A DNA stretch of 6,843 bases from Candidatus Pacearchaeota archaeon CG10_big_fil_rev_8_21_14_0_10_32_14 (lineage in GTDB: Archaea > Nanobdellota > Nanobdellia > Pacearchaeales > GW2011-AR1), in the NCBI GenBank assembly GCA_002763085.1, contig PFCY01000108.1, positions 1-6,843 of the forward strand. The letters run 5' to 3'. The position numbers were made by a program, and so were the translations under genes. Numbering within the stretch: position 1 is the stretch's first letter; each line of letters starts with the position of its first letter. Below the pieces are notes generated by a model. It saw only the letters and a program-made list of their open reading frames with translations. It did no database searches and was not told the origin of the DNA. Below, piece by piece: positions 1 through 5,728 of this stretch.

Positions 1-1
1 A

Positions 2-73
2 TCAGTTTTTCTTTCCCTCCCCCTCCCCTCAACCTCTAAGGTAGAGGCTCCTCCCAGATTAGTGGGTGAGTAA
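2..73 (+). CDS. Possible 3' end of a gene entering from the left (TnpB-like tail?)
   Basis: From base 2 a plus-strand frame stays open for 23 codons and ends at TAA 71-73, with tail residues KVEAPPRLVGE. It runs straight through two hairpins. In IS200/IS605-type elements the tnpB gene often ends inside the structured right end that also forms the guide RNA, so this could be such a tail. The conserved part of TnpB would lie outside the window and none of its catalytic motifs can be seen, so the frame may equally be a chance opening across a non-coding C-rich stretch. Confidence 0.2.
   Translation, partial: SVFLSLPLPSTSKVEAPPRLVGE
27..70. repeat. Two adjacent hairpins at the left edge
   Basis: Hairpin 1 pairs CCTC (27-30) with GAGG (44-47) and ACCT (32-35) with AGGT (39-42), with an A/A mismatch between and loop CTA. 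An alternative fold pairs CCTCTA (33-38) with TAGAGG (42-47). Hairpin 2 follows directly: CTC (48-50) with GAG (68-70) and CCCA (53-56) with TGGG (63-66), loop 57-62. A C-rich tract (15-28) precedes them. The design, and resemblance to the hairpin at 6707-6726, fit an IS200/IS605-type element end. A terminator for a gene outside the window is an alternative. Confidence 0.5.
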
Positions 74-77
74 ATTA

Positions 78-117
78 CAAACAAAATCTCACAAAAAAAT
101 TTAATTTGGGATGAAGC
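78..117 (-). repeat. Left copy of outward-facing inverted repeat
   Basis: Read on the minus strand this stretch begins with GCTTCATCCCA (107-117) and, after 16 bases, continues with GAGATTTTGTTTG (78-90). Both blocks occur without mismatch and in the same order on the plus strand at 6637-6688, with a spacer of 28 bases. Similarity stops at base 117 on the gene side and continues loosely outward into a hairpin in both copies. This looks like the same element, or element end, present twice in opposite orientation. Confidence 0.65.
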
Positions 118-133
118 TGGTGTTTTAGAAACA

Positions 134-140
134 TTTATCA
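134..140 (+). promoter_or_regulatory. TATA-like box for the zinc-ribbon gene
   Basis: TTTATCA, followed by the AT-rich AATATAG, is centred about 26 bases before the ATG at 163. That spacing would place the transcription start at or next to the start codon. It supports 163 over the later in-frame ATG at 178. The match is weaker than at the other genes in the window. Confidence 0.35.
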
Positions 141-162
141 ATATAGATTAATTTTTTATGAG

Positions 163-321
163 ATGGTTGAAAAAACAATGACGTGTTTTGAATGCAAGAA
201 GGAATTCACTTATACTTACAATCCAAGATACAAAAGAAAATTTTGTGATAAGTGTTCTGCGGAAAGGAAAAAGGCGTGGGGTGAAAGACATTTGATGACT
301 TATGAAGAGGGCGTGGATTAG
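163..321 (+). CDS. Small zinc-ribbon protein, 52 aa, unknown function
   Basis: Translation gives a 52-residue protein with two CxxC knuckles, C8-E10 to C11 and C28 to C31, separated by 16 residues rich in Tyr, Lys and Arg. Two CxxC pairs at this distance are the usual four-cysteine zinc-ribbon ligand set. The rest is strongly basic up to about residue 38 and then acidic at the end (TYEEGVD), so nucleic-acid binding or a role as a subunit adaptor is plausible but not shown. The ATG at 163 is chosen because a TATA-like box lies ~26 bases upstream; an in-frame ATG at 178 would give 47 residues with both cysteine pairs kept. It converges on the Tat-signal gene, with 25 bases between the stops. 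Small archaeal zinc ribbons are common, and I cannot assign a named family. Confidence 0.6.
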   Translation: MVEKTMTCFECKKEFTYTYNPRYKRKFCDKCSAERKKAWGERHLMTYEEGVD

Positions 322-346
322 AATTGATAGTCATAAGGGAAAAGAA

Positions 347-952
347 TTATTTTGAAATTATTTTTCCATCAAGAGTGATTCCTAAATTCAAATGACCATC
401 TATTTCTAAATTTACTTTTCCTGAATCATTATATGTTCCATTTACGTTCCAATCAAAATGCGGGCCTCCTCTAATGAATGTTCCAGAAATTTTCCCATCT
501 TTGACTGTCAGATCTAGTGCACCATCAAATTTTGGACCCCATCTAGAAATTTCATATCTGTCATCTGAAATTTGTTTTACTTCCCAATTAATTTCTGATT
601 TATGAACTTCTCCTTCTAATTTATTATACGAATTATTTTTTGCCTGGAAGTGAACGCTGGTTAAAGTTAGATCGACATAAGTGTTTATAGACGTGGGAGA
701 AGTTTCTCCTGTAACTCTTGCATACGGGAAAAATGACTTTTGAATTTCCAAATCTATTACGCTATTCCCATACAACTTTTGTCCAACTAGTCCAGCAACG
801 ACTGCTGCAATGCTATTTTTTGCACGACCGGCTTGAACTTTATCATCAAATCCTGGAAAATCAGTATATTCTGTGCTAATTATTCCGGCTCCAGCGATTA
901 ATGTAAATGCGCCTGCAGATAAAGAGGTATTTAAGAATTTTCTTCTATCCAT
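347..952 (-). CDS. Tat-signal exported protein, 201 aa, unknown function
   Basis: The N-terminus reads MDRRKFLN followed by a hydrophobic stretch (about residues 10-25), which is a twin-arginine signal: RR at 3-4, then K, F, L. Such proteins are exported already folded by TatABC. No lipobox cysteine follows, and the mature protein contains no cysteine, so it is probably soluble outside the cell or held by its uncleaved signal. A second short hydrophobic patch lies at about 47-58. From about residue 65 onward the sequence alternates polar and hydrophobic residues with many Gly/Asn/Asp turns (for example LDLTVKDGKISGTF, 146-159), which suggests a beta-sheet sandwich or barrel. I recognise no catalytic motif or named family. 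It is a single gene with its own promoter-like box, convergent with the small zinc-ribbon gene. A lipid- or sugar-binding role would be guesswork. Confidence 0.8.
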   Translation of the reverse strand: MDRRKFLNTSLSAGAFTLIAGAGIISTEYTDFPGFDDKVQAGRAKNSIAAVVAGLVGQKLYGNSVIDLEIQKSFFPYARVTGETSPTSINTYVDLTLTSVHFQAKNNSYNKLEGEVHKSEINWEVKQISDDRYEISRWGPKFDGALDLTVKDGKISGTFIRGGPHFDWNVNGTYNDSGKVNLEIDGHLNLGITLDGKIISK

Positions 953-971
953 AAAAAAATTATTATAATAG

Positions 972-980
972 CCTTTTTAA
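972..980 (-). promoter_or_regulatory. TATA-like box for the Tat-signal gene
   Basis: On the minus strand TTAAAAAGG is centred about 24 bases before the ATG (952), the spacing expected of a leaderless archaeal transcript. A second AT-rich block (TATTATAATAA, about 959-969) is too close to the start to serve as the TATA element. No Shine-Dalgarno sequence precedes the ATG. Confidence 0.4.
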
Positions 981-996
981 CTTTTATTATGGTTAA

Positions 997-1080
997 TTTG
1001 TACTTACATTAGATTTTGAATACGCTATCGCTCTAAGAGATAGGATTGACGAACTTAAAAAAGGGACGGAAAAGAAATGA
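997..1080 (+). pseudogene. uvrB: Remnant of UvrB C-terminus (UVR helix), start-less
   Basis: A plus-strand frame bounded by TAA 994-996 and TGA 1078-1080 encodes 27 residues whose core, LDFEYAIALRDRIDELKK, carries every hallmark of the UVR motif (L-D-F-E-x-A-x-x-L-R-D-x-I-x-x-L). In UvrB this two-helix motif sits at the extreme C-terminus and contacts UvrC during nucleotide excision repair, and here a stop follows nine residues after the last motif leucine, as in UvrB. There is no ATG, GTG or TTG start in the frame, and the sequence immediately upstream belongs to the promoter and 5' end of the opposite-strand Tat gene. The rest of uvrB is therefore missing. I read it as a scar left by rearrangement. 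UVR motifs also occur in UvrC and McsA-like proteins, so the parent gene is probable rather than certain. Confidence 0.55.
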
Positions 1081-1104
1081 TAACTCAAATAATTTATTTG
1101 ATAT

Positions 1105-1342
1105 ATGTATTTTTTTATATGGTTATTTTCTATTATAAATAAAATTAAAAAGAAATTATTATAATCCAAAAAATAGGTTTAATAATCTCGGGGGAATCTT
1201 TTCATTAGCAATCTTAATAAGACCAAATGTATTCTTTAAAAAAGGAAAGATTCTAGAGGGATATTTACTCTATCTTCTTCAGTTATTATTTCTTTTTTTG
1301 GCAGTATTTTTATTATTTAAATTAATTGGAATTGTAAAATGA
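1105..1342 (+). pseudogene. Small membrane-protein gene, apparently frameshifted
   Basis: ATG 1105 opens a 19-codon frame (MYFFIWLFSIINKIKKKLL) that stops at TAA 1162-1164. One frame over, 67 codons are open from 1139 to TGA 1340-1342, with a basic middle part and a strong C-terminal membrane helix (about YLLYLLQLLFLFLAVF). That second frame has no ATG, GTG or usable TTG start. Joining the two near the A-rich run 1147-1155 gives one coherent protein of about 78 residues with a membrane helix at each end. The second frame's TGA overlaps the next gene's ATG as ATGA, typical of translational coupling, which argues that this frame was once a real gene. It could be a natural inactivation, an assembly indel in the A run, or a programmed shift. 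It may be a shortened relative of the following gene, but sequence similarity by eye is weak. Confidence 0.45.
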
Positions 1343-1680
1343 TAATAAATTACATTATTTTGGAAATAATATTATTCTTCTTATTTGGAACTGCATTTGT
1401 AGTGTGTGCAAATCTTCAAGGACATTATATTTATTCTCTTAGAAAATCTCTTGGAAATAGATCACCTAATTTTTATGACATTATTTTTTTATGGAAGTAT
1501 GATATACCAGGTTTTATTATTCCTCATCCAATTACTATTTTAAAATACGTTTGGTTTAACGGATATGAAATTCAAGAAGCGAAAAAGATTGTAATTAAGA
1601 TAAGAATATATCAATTGTTATCTATCTTATTTTTTATTTTTGCATTAATAACCCCTTTAATGGTGGAAATAATCCGGTGA
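1339..1680 (+). CDS. Two-helix membrane protein, 113 aa, unknown function
   Basis: The protein has a hydrophobic N-terminal segment (about residues 2-25), a polar and aromatic middle with several Lys/Arg and Tyr/Trp residues (26-86), and a second hydrophobic segment (about 90-110), so it probably spans the membrane twice. I recognise no family or catalytic motif. Its ATG overlaps the TGA of the frame before it (ATGA), which suggests it was the second gene of a coupled pair; that upstream gene now looks broken. It converges with the helicase gene, and only three bases separate the two stop codons. Cysteine 23 in the first helix is the only cysteine. Composition is as AT-rich as the surrounding DNA. 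Confidence 0.65.
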   Translation: MIINYIILEIILFFLFGTAFVVCANLQGHYIYSLRKSLGNRSPNFYDIIFLWKYDIPGFIIPHPITILKYVWFNGYEIQEAKKIVIKIRIYQLLSILFFIFALITPLMVEIIR

Positions 1681-1689
1681 TAATCACCG
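1675..1689. terminator. Palindrome holding both convergent stop codons
   Basis: CGGTGATAATCACCG is a perfect inverted repeat: arms CGGTGA (1675-1680) and TCACCG (1684-1689), loop TAA. The left arm ends with the TGA of the membrane-protein gene; the right arm begins with the complement of the helicase gene's TGA. It could fold as a hairpin at the 3' end of both messenger RNAs. Three base pairs follow automatically from two facing TGA stops, so only the CGG/CCG extension is informative, and no long T-run follows. Confidence 0.35.
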
Positions 1690-3837
1690 TTTATCCATTT
1701 CCTTCTGCAACTTTCTTACTTCTTCAATCACTCTTATGTCTGGAGATAGAATAAAAACGTGATCGTCTTTTGATCTGACCGCCCGGTAGATTCGTTGCAG
1801 GAATTCGCGGGAAGCTTTATCTTTGTAAAATTCCCAGTATTCGTCGGGGTGGGTTTTTTGGAGAATTTTCCAAAATGTGTCAGAGACGTTTGGGTTGGGG
1901 TATTTTGTGAAAACAATTGAACGGCACATATCTCCTGGAAAATCTACACCGCGCGAAGCGCGTGTTGAAAAAAATTCTTTTGATAAACCAGACTTGAACA
2001 TGGAAATTGATCTTCCAGATTTGTCGTCGTTTTGAATTTCTTTTAATTTTTCGCTCGTCATCAAATTATGCAGATCATATTTTTGTTTTTCATTTTCATT
2101 TGGAAGATCTAAAAATGATTGGACGTGAATCAAAGTTGGATTAATTGATTTTTGAAGACAAGTTGAAAGCGCGTCAAGATATCTTTCTCTTGAAGAAGAA
2201 TCAGACTTCATGGAAGCGTAACGGCAATCCATCTCTTTACGAGTCATATTTATCTCTACATTCCCCAAGTTAAGAGTTTCAGCTTTTACCTCACTGTAAT
2301 CGTATATTTTGAAAATCTTTTTTATGATATTTTTAGAGTGGAGAGTTCCAGACATAAAAATCAATGCTTTACTCTTATCCAGCAAATCTTTAACTTTTGA
2401 AGAGAGATTTGTGCTAACTAATTTTACATAAAGATTTTCGTCTTCTTTTCTATATGTGACGAAGACTTCATTGTATAGAGTTTTAAAATTGTTTGCAATT
2501 TCGAGAGCTTTGTTAGAATAATTTATTTCGTCTAGCAAGATCAACGATTCAAGATCTGTGTTTTTTGAAATAGCTTTAAGAATAGATTCTATTTTTGTTT
2601 CACTTATATGGAAAATTTGATTCTCATCTATTCCGACTGCTTGCTTATTTTTTTCTTCGAGAGCAATTAATTCTTGCGCTTCATCAATAGATTCTTTTGT
2701 TTGAACCGAATTAGGTTGAATCATTTTTAAAGATGAAGCAAGACGTGAAAGATTTAATTCGTCTTGATCAAAAAGACCGTCTAAAAAATCATCGGCCTCA
2801 TCTATTATATCGACGTCGGTTTCCGGTTTTCTTCCCATCGCCATTTCGAGTTTATATTTTGCAGCGTTGAAAATTATTATATCCGCCTTTACATAAGCCA
2901 AGAACTGATCGTAATACGAGCAACCTTCTTTTCTGTGATAGAAAACAAAATCTTTTCCGTTTACACCTCGGTATTTGTATTTTTTTACAGATTTAAAATA
3001 AGGGATGTCAAATTCAGACGGCAAAATAGGACTCCAATAAGGATTGCTCGGAGCGATGTTAAGTCTTTTTATTTCTTCTAGATCAAGTAAACTCTCTCCT
3101 TCATAATAAGGATTTTCTTTACAATATTCTACAATCTTAGAATAATTTTTTTCTGTGATCTTTATGTTTTCTGGAAGCTCTGGATGGGCGCAAGATATGC
3201 CGGGCATTATAACTGAATCGTGATTGTCCCTGCCTGTTATCATTGCGATTTTTATTTTTCGTCCAGTGAGGGAATTAAGATATTTTTTCCCTAAATAATC
3301 TTGTTCATATTGTCTTTGAAGGTTTTTTAATGGGACAACAACGGCGGCTTTTCCATTCAAAGAACGGGCTACATTGAGAGCGATAGCTGATTTTCCGCTT
3401 CCACAAACTCCGTGAAGAAATATTACTTTCTTTCCTGATTCTATGAGGTTGACAATCTCTTTAACAACGTCTTCCTGAGTTTTTCCATTTGAGAAAAGAA
3501 GAGGTTTTATTTTATTGTCTTGTTCATTTAAGTCCCAGAATTTATTTTCGAATATTTTTTCTAAAGGAGGAGAATAATCCTCTTTAAGAAATTCAAGTGA
3601 GTCTGATGTTTTTAGAGGGTAGGAATGATGAGAATGTTTTTTGTAGTAAAAACTGCCCTGTTTATCAGAGTTGGTTGAAACCATCCTTCTTTGAGAATAG
3701 GGGGGGTTAGATGGCGATGAATTTTGGAAATAAACTTTATCATTATATTTTGGCTCTACCTTTGCTCCGTCAACTACAAGTAATTTTCCGTTTTCATCAA
3801 ATAGCATCCTCTGTTTTTTATTTTCCTCTTTTGACAT
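1684..3837 (-). CDS. Rad3/XPD/DinG-like superfamily 2 DNA helicase, 717 aa
   Basis: Motifs appear in the order of XPD/DinG-type helicases, which use ATP to unwind DNA 5' to 3'. Walker A is GVCGSGKS (143-150), Walker B is DEAD (346-349, in DIIDEADDFLD), the motif III-like SGTL lies at 496-499, motif V is TRASRGVDFPGD (625-636), and a motif VI-like QRIYRAVRS spans 681-689. The segment CSYYDQFLAYVKADIIIFNA (306-325) matches the region after the last iron-sulfur cysteine in XPD, before its ADIVVxN-like strand. Only three candidate ligand cysteines are seen between the Walker motifs (C216 after GRDNH, C239, C306), against four in classical XPD, and about 65 residues lie between C239 and C306. In motif VI a tyrosine (Y684) stands where the usual QxxGRxxR has glycine. 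Residues 1-120 are an extra, polar N-terminal extension; 717 residues is longer than most archaeal XPDs. It is a single gene, divergent from the four-helix membrane gene. I am sure of the superfamily, less so of the exact role (repair, replication restart or element-linked). Confidence 0.85.
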   Translation of the reverse strand: MSKEENKKQRMLFDENGKLLVVDGAKVEPKYNDKVYFQNSSPSNPPYSQRRMVSTNSDKQGSFYYKKHSHHSYPLKTSDSLEFLKEDYSPPLEKIFENKFWDLNEQDNKIKPLLFSNGKTQEDVVKEIVNLIESGKKVIFLHGVCGSGKSAIALNVARSLNGKAAVVVPLKNLQRQYEQDYLGKKYLNSLTGRKIKIAMITGRDNHDSVIMPGISCAHPELPENIKITEKNYSKIVEYCKENPYYEGESLLDLEEIKRLNIAPSNPYWSPILPSEFDIPYFKSVKKYKYRGVNGKDFVFYHRKEGCSYYDQFLAYVKADIIIFNAAKYKLEMAMGRKPETDVDIIDEADDFLDGLFDQDELNLSRLASSLKMIQPNSVQTKESIDEAQELIALEEKNKQAVGIDENQIFHISETKIESILKAISKNTDLESLILLDEINYSNKALEIANNFKTLYNEVFVTYRKEDENLYVKLVSTNLSSKVKDLLDKSKALIFMSGTLHSKNIIKKIFKIYDYSEVKAETLNLGNVEINMTRKEMDCRYASMKSDSSSRERYLDALSTCLQKSINPTLIHVQSFLDLPNENEKQKYDLHNLMTSEKLKEIQNDDKSGRSISMFKSGLSKEFFSTRASRGVDFPGDMCRSIVFTKYPNPNVSDTFWKILQKTHPDEYWEFYKDKASREFLQRIYRAVRSKDDHVFILSPDIRVIEEVRKLQKEMDKR

Positions 3838-3858
3838 AAATTGTTATTAGAATAGTTC

Positions 3859-3867
3859 ATTTAAAAG
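3859..3867 (-). promoter_or_regulatory. TATA-like box for the helicase gene
   Basis: On the minus strand CTTTTAAAT is centred about 26 bases before the helicase ATG (3837). The 125-base gap 3838-3962 therefore holds two divergent promoter-like boxes, with about 65 AT-rich bases between them. No obvious operator palindrome is seen there. Confidence 0.5.
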
Positions 3868-3933
3868 AATTTGTTTATTTAATCTTCTAAGTTATTTAAT
3901 CAGATAATAAATTGCTTATCAAAGACCAGAATC

Positions 3934-3941
3934 TTTAAATA
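3934..3941 (+). promoter_or_regulatory. TATA-like box for the four-helix membrane gene
   Basis: TTTAAATA lies about 25 bases before the ATG at 3963. It is one of the best archaeal TATA matches in the window and implies a leaderless transcript. Confidence 0.55.
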
Positions 3942-3962
3942 AAAACATTTCATTGATATAAT

Positions 3963-4433
3963 ATGGCTAGGTCGGCGGCAGGAATAATCATTTCATGGTT
4001 TTTTACTTTATTAGCAATTATTGTTTTAGTGCTACTTGCAAATTTCGTTGCATATGCGCTCCCTAATCCAATAGTTCTTGATCTTGTTGCTTTTTTGAAT
4101 GGGAACGTATGGTTGTTGATCATCTCTTCGATATTCTTTTATTTAGGGGCGTTATTCTATAAATATGGGTTCCCTGTAAATATTTTAACACCTCCTTTTG
4201 ATGGTGTTGGAAGCGTTTTCATAGTTGCTTTTTTGATAAATCTTGTCGAAGTAACGGATGCTTATTCAGGAATTGGAGTTGGATACGTACTTAAATCATA
4301 TTCATTCATAATTTACATTGTTGTGTTTATTCTTGTCGTTCTATTAGGATATGTTGCAGTAGCTCAAAGACAACAGAGAGTCAAAGAACATAAAATGAGG
4401 AAGGAAAGACATATAGATAATCGACATCATTAA
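3963..4433 (+). CDS. Four-helix integral membrane protein, 156 aa, unknown function
   Basis: Four hydrophobic segments are visible at about residues 6-31, 49-67, 82-97 and 112-134. After them comes a short basic, histidine-bearing tail (QRQQRVKEHKMRKERHIDNRHH in two halves, 135-156), which by the positive-inside rule should lie in the cytoplasm. The loop between helices 2 and 3 contains YKYGFPVNILTPPFDGVGS (67-84), with glycines and prolines that look conserved in character. Helix 3 holds a glutamate (E96) and is followed by D99, unusual charges near the membrane. I do not recognise a family. Its own TATA-like box and a 73-base gap before the ZIP gene suggest separate transcription. The tail could bind metal or RNA, but nothing proves it. 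Confidence 0.75.
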   Translation: MARSAAGIIISWFFTLLAIIVLVLLANFVAYALPNPIVLDLVAFLNGNVWLLIISSIFFYLGALFYKYGFPVNILTPPFDGVGSVFIVAFLINLVEVTDAYSGIGVGYVLKSYSFIIYIVVFILVVLLGYVAVAQRQQRVKEHKMRKERHIDNRHH

Positions 4434-4477
4434 CAATTTCTTTAGATCAAATTAAGTTTAAATAGAATTAATTAACA

Positions 4478-4486
4478 TTTTTAAAG
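4478..4486 (+). promoter_or_regulatory. TATA-like box for the ZIP gene
   Basis: TTTTTAAAG is centred about 25 bases before ATG 4507. A better TATA match (TTTAAATAG, 4457-4465) lies ~46 bases upstream and would give a transcript with a leader of about 20 bases. Either or both may work. Confidence 0.4.
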
Positions 4487-4506
4487 TAGAATTTCTTTAT
4501 ATAAAA

Positions 4507-5274
4507 ATGAATGAAGTTTGGTTATATTCGCTACTTAGTGTATTTATTGTGAGTTTAATATCCTTAATAGGAATTTTTACTTTTTCTATGAGTATTGAAA
4601 AAATGAAAAGATTTTTAATTTATCTTATAAGTTTTTCGGCGGGGGCTTTGTTTGGGGATGCATTCATACATCTATTACCGGAGGTGGTGGATGAAGCCGG
4701 TGGGTTTACTTTGACGATTTCGATAAGCCTGCTTTCAGGGATAGTTTTCTTTTTTATAATAGAAAAAATTATTCACTGGAATCATTGTCATATGCCTATA
4801 GAAAGAGAAGGTAAAACTCCGCATGTCCATACTTTTTCGATAATGAATTTGATAGGCGACGGAGTACATAATTTTATCGATGGATTGATAATCGGAGTAA
4901 GTTACGTAGCATCTATTCCCGTTGGAATTGCAACGACGTTGGCTGTAATACTACATGAAATACCTCAAGAAATTGGGGACTTTGGAGTTTTAATATATGG
5001 GGGATTCACAAAAAAAAGAGCACTTACACTCAATTTCGCATCTGCCCTAATTTCAGTCATAGGAGCGATTGTCGCATTAATTATCTCTACTCGTGTTGAT
5101 AATTTATTGTTCATACTTCTTCCATTTGCAGCAGGTGGATTTATTTACATTGCCGGAAGTGATCTGATACCTGAACTTCATAACAGTCAATTTACTGTAA
5201 ATAGGGCGTTTTGGCAGCTTGTTACGTTTGTATTGGGAATTTTGACAATGATGCTTCTAATTTTACTGGAGTAG
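4507..5274 (+). CDS. ZIP family metal transporter, 255 aa
   Basis: ZIP proteins carry Zn(II), Fe(II) or related divalent metals into the cytoplasm through a binuclear site formed by helices 4 and 5. Both signature stretches are intact: GDGVHNFIDGLIIG (117-130, ligands H121, N122, D125) and HEIPQEIGDFG (150-160, ligands H150, E151, E155). About eight hydrophobic segments are visible, as expected for the family, and the length is typical of bacterial and archaeal ZIPs of the GufA/ZupT-like type. The cytosolic loop between helices 3 and 4 holds a His/Cys cluster, HWNHCH (90-95) plus HVH (106-108), the usual metal-collecting loop. An early acidic/His motif, FIHLLPEV (53-60), matches helix 2. The metal cannot be told from sequence alone. 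The gene lies 34 bases before msrB, which has its own promoter-like box. Confidence 0.93.
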   Translation: MNEVWLYSLLSVFIVSLISLIGIFTFSMSIEKMKRFLIYLISFSAGALFGDAFIHLLPEVVDEAGGFTLTISISLLSGIVFFFIIEKIIHWNHCHMPIEREGKTPHVHTFSIMNLIGDGVHNFIDGLIIGVSYVASIPVGIATTLAVILHEIPQEIGDFGVLIYGGFTKKRALTLNFASALISVIGAIVALIISTRVDNLLFILLPFAAGGFIYIAGSDLIPELHNSQFTVNRAFWQLVTFVLGILTMMLLILLE

Positions 5275-5276
5275 GA

Positions 5277-5286
5277 AAATATATAA
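5277..5286 (+). promoter_or_regulatory. TATA-like box for msrB
   Basis: AAATATATAA starts three bases after the ZIP stop codon and is centred about 27 bases before ATG 5309. This suggests that msrB is transcribed on its own and leaderless, rather than only as part of a ZIP operon. Confidence 0.55.
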
Positions 5287-5308
5287 CTTGAGATAACGTA
5301 TTTTAAAG

Positions 5309-5722
5309 ATGAAAAAACCTAGTAGCATGCCTAAAACTGATAAAGATTGGAAAAAGAAATTGTCCCCTGAACAATATAGTGTTCTTAGAGAAGCAGATAC
5401 TGAAGAGCCATATACATCGCCATTGCTTAAAGAAAAACGAAAGGGCGTTTTTACGTGCGTGGCGTGTGGGAATGAATTATTTGATTCATCAACAAAGTTT
5501 GAATCCGGAACTGGATGGCCAAGTTTCTATGATTTGAAAAGCAATAAGACAATTAATTTAAAGTCCGATACTAAAATGCTTTATCCTAGAATCGAAGTGT
5601 TATGTGCAAAATGCGGTGGTCATTTGGGGCATCTTTTTACAGAAAATAAAACTAGCATAAATCCTACTGGAAGAAGATATTGTATAAACGGGACATGTTT
5701 GGCATTTAAAGCGAAGAAATAA
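5309..5722 (+). CDS. msrB: Peptide-methionine (R)-S-oxide reductase MsrB, 137 aa
   Basis: MsrB reduces the R form of methionine sulfoxide in oxidised proteins, usually with thioredoxin as electron donor, in the cytoplasm. The zinc site is complete: C50-x2-C53 and C99-x2-C102. The substrate pocket motif SGTGWPSF is at 66-73, the family motif CGGHLGHLF at 102-110, and the catalytic cysteine is C125 in GRRYCINGTCLAF (121-133). The usual resolving cysteine of some MsrBs, in place of T68 in the SGTGWPSF stretch, is absent. Instead a cysteine (C130) stands five residues after the catalytic one, where the family usually has Ser or Ala (NSASL-type). Length is normal for a single-domain MsrB. Its stop is one base from the stop of the broken gene on the other strand. 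The likely ultimate source is bacterial, as MsrB is patchy in archaea. Confidence 0.95.
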   Translation: MKKPSSMPKTDKDWKKKLSPEQYSVLREADTEEPYTSPLLKEKRKGVFTCVACGNELFDSSTKFESGTGWPSFYDLKSNKTINLKSDTKMLYPRIEVLCAKCGGHLGHLFTENKTSINPTGRRYCINGTCLAFKAKK

Positions 5723-5728
5723 TTTATT
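5718..5728. terminator. Short palindrome across convergent stop codons
   Basis: AATAATTTATT is symmetric around base 5723. The msrB TAA (5720-5722) and the complement of the opposite TAA (5724-5726) form its arms. Plus-strand T-rich sequence follows (5723-5736), which suits archaeal T-tract termination. Most of the symmetry follows from two facing TAA codons, so the evidence is slight. Confidence 0.25.

Noticed and set aside
158..181. ATG at 158 as start of the first small gene
   Set aside because: It is out of frame with the cysteine-rich protein and stops after seven codons.
1105..1680. Clear tandem duplication of the two small membrane genes
   Set aside because: They share layout (terminal membrane helices, basic middle) but alignment by eye gives only scattered matches, so I do not claim they are paralogues.
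1734..1916. A 60-codon open frame inside the 3' part of the helicase gene, same strand
   Set aside because: It lies wholly within the helicase, whose motifs V and VI are encoded in the other frame here; low-complexity Thr/Pro/Lys sequence and no promoter.
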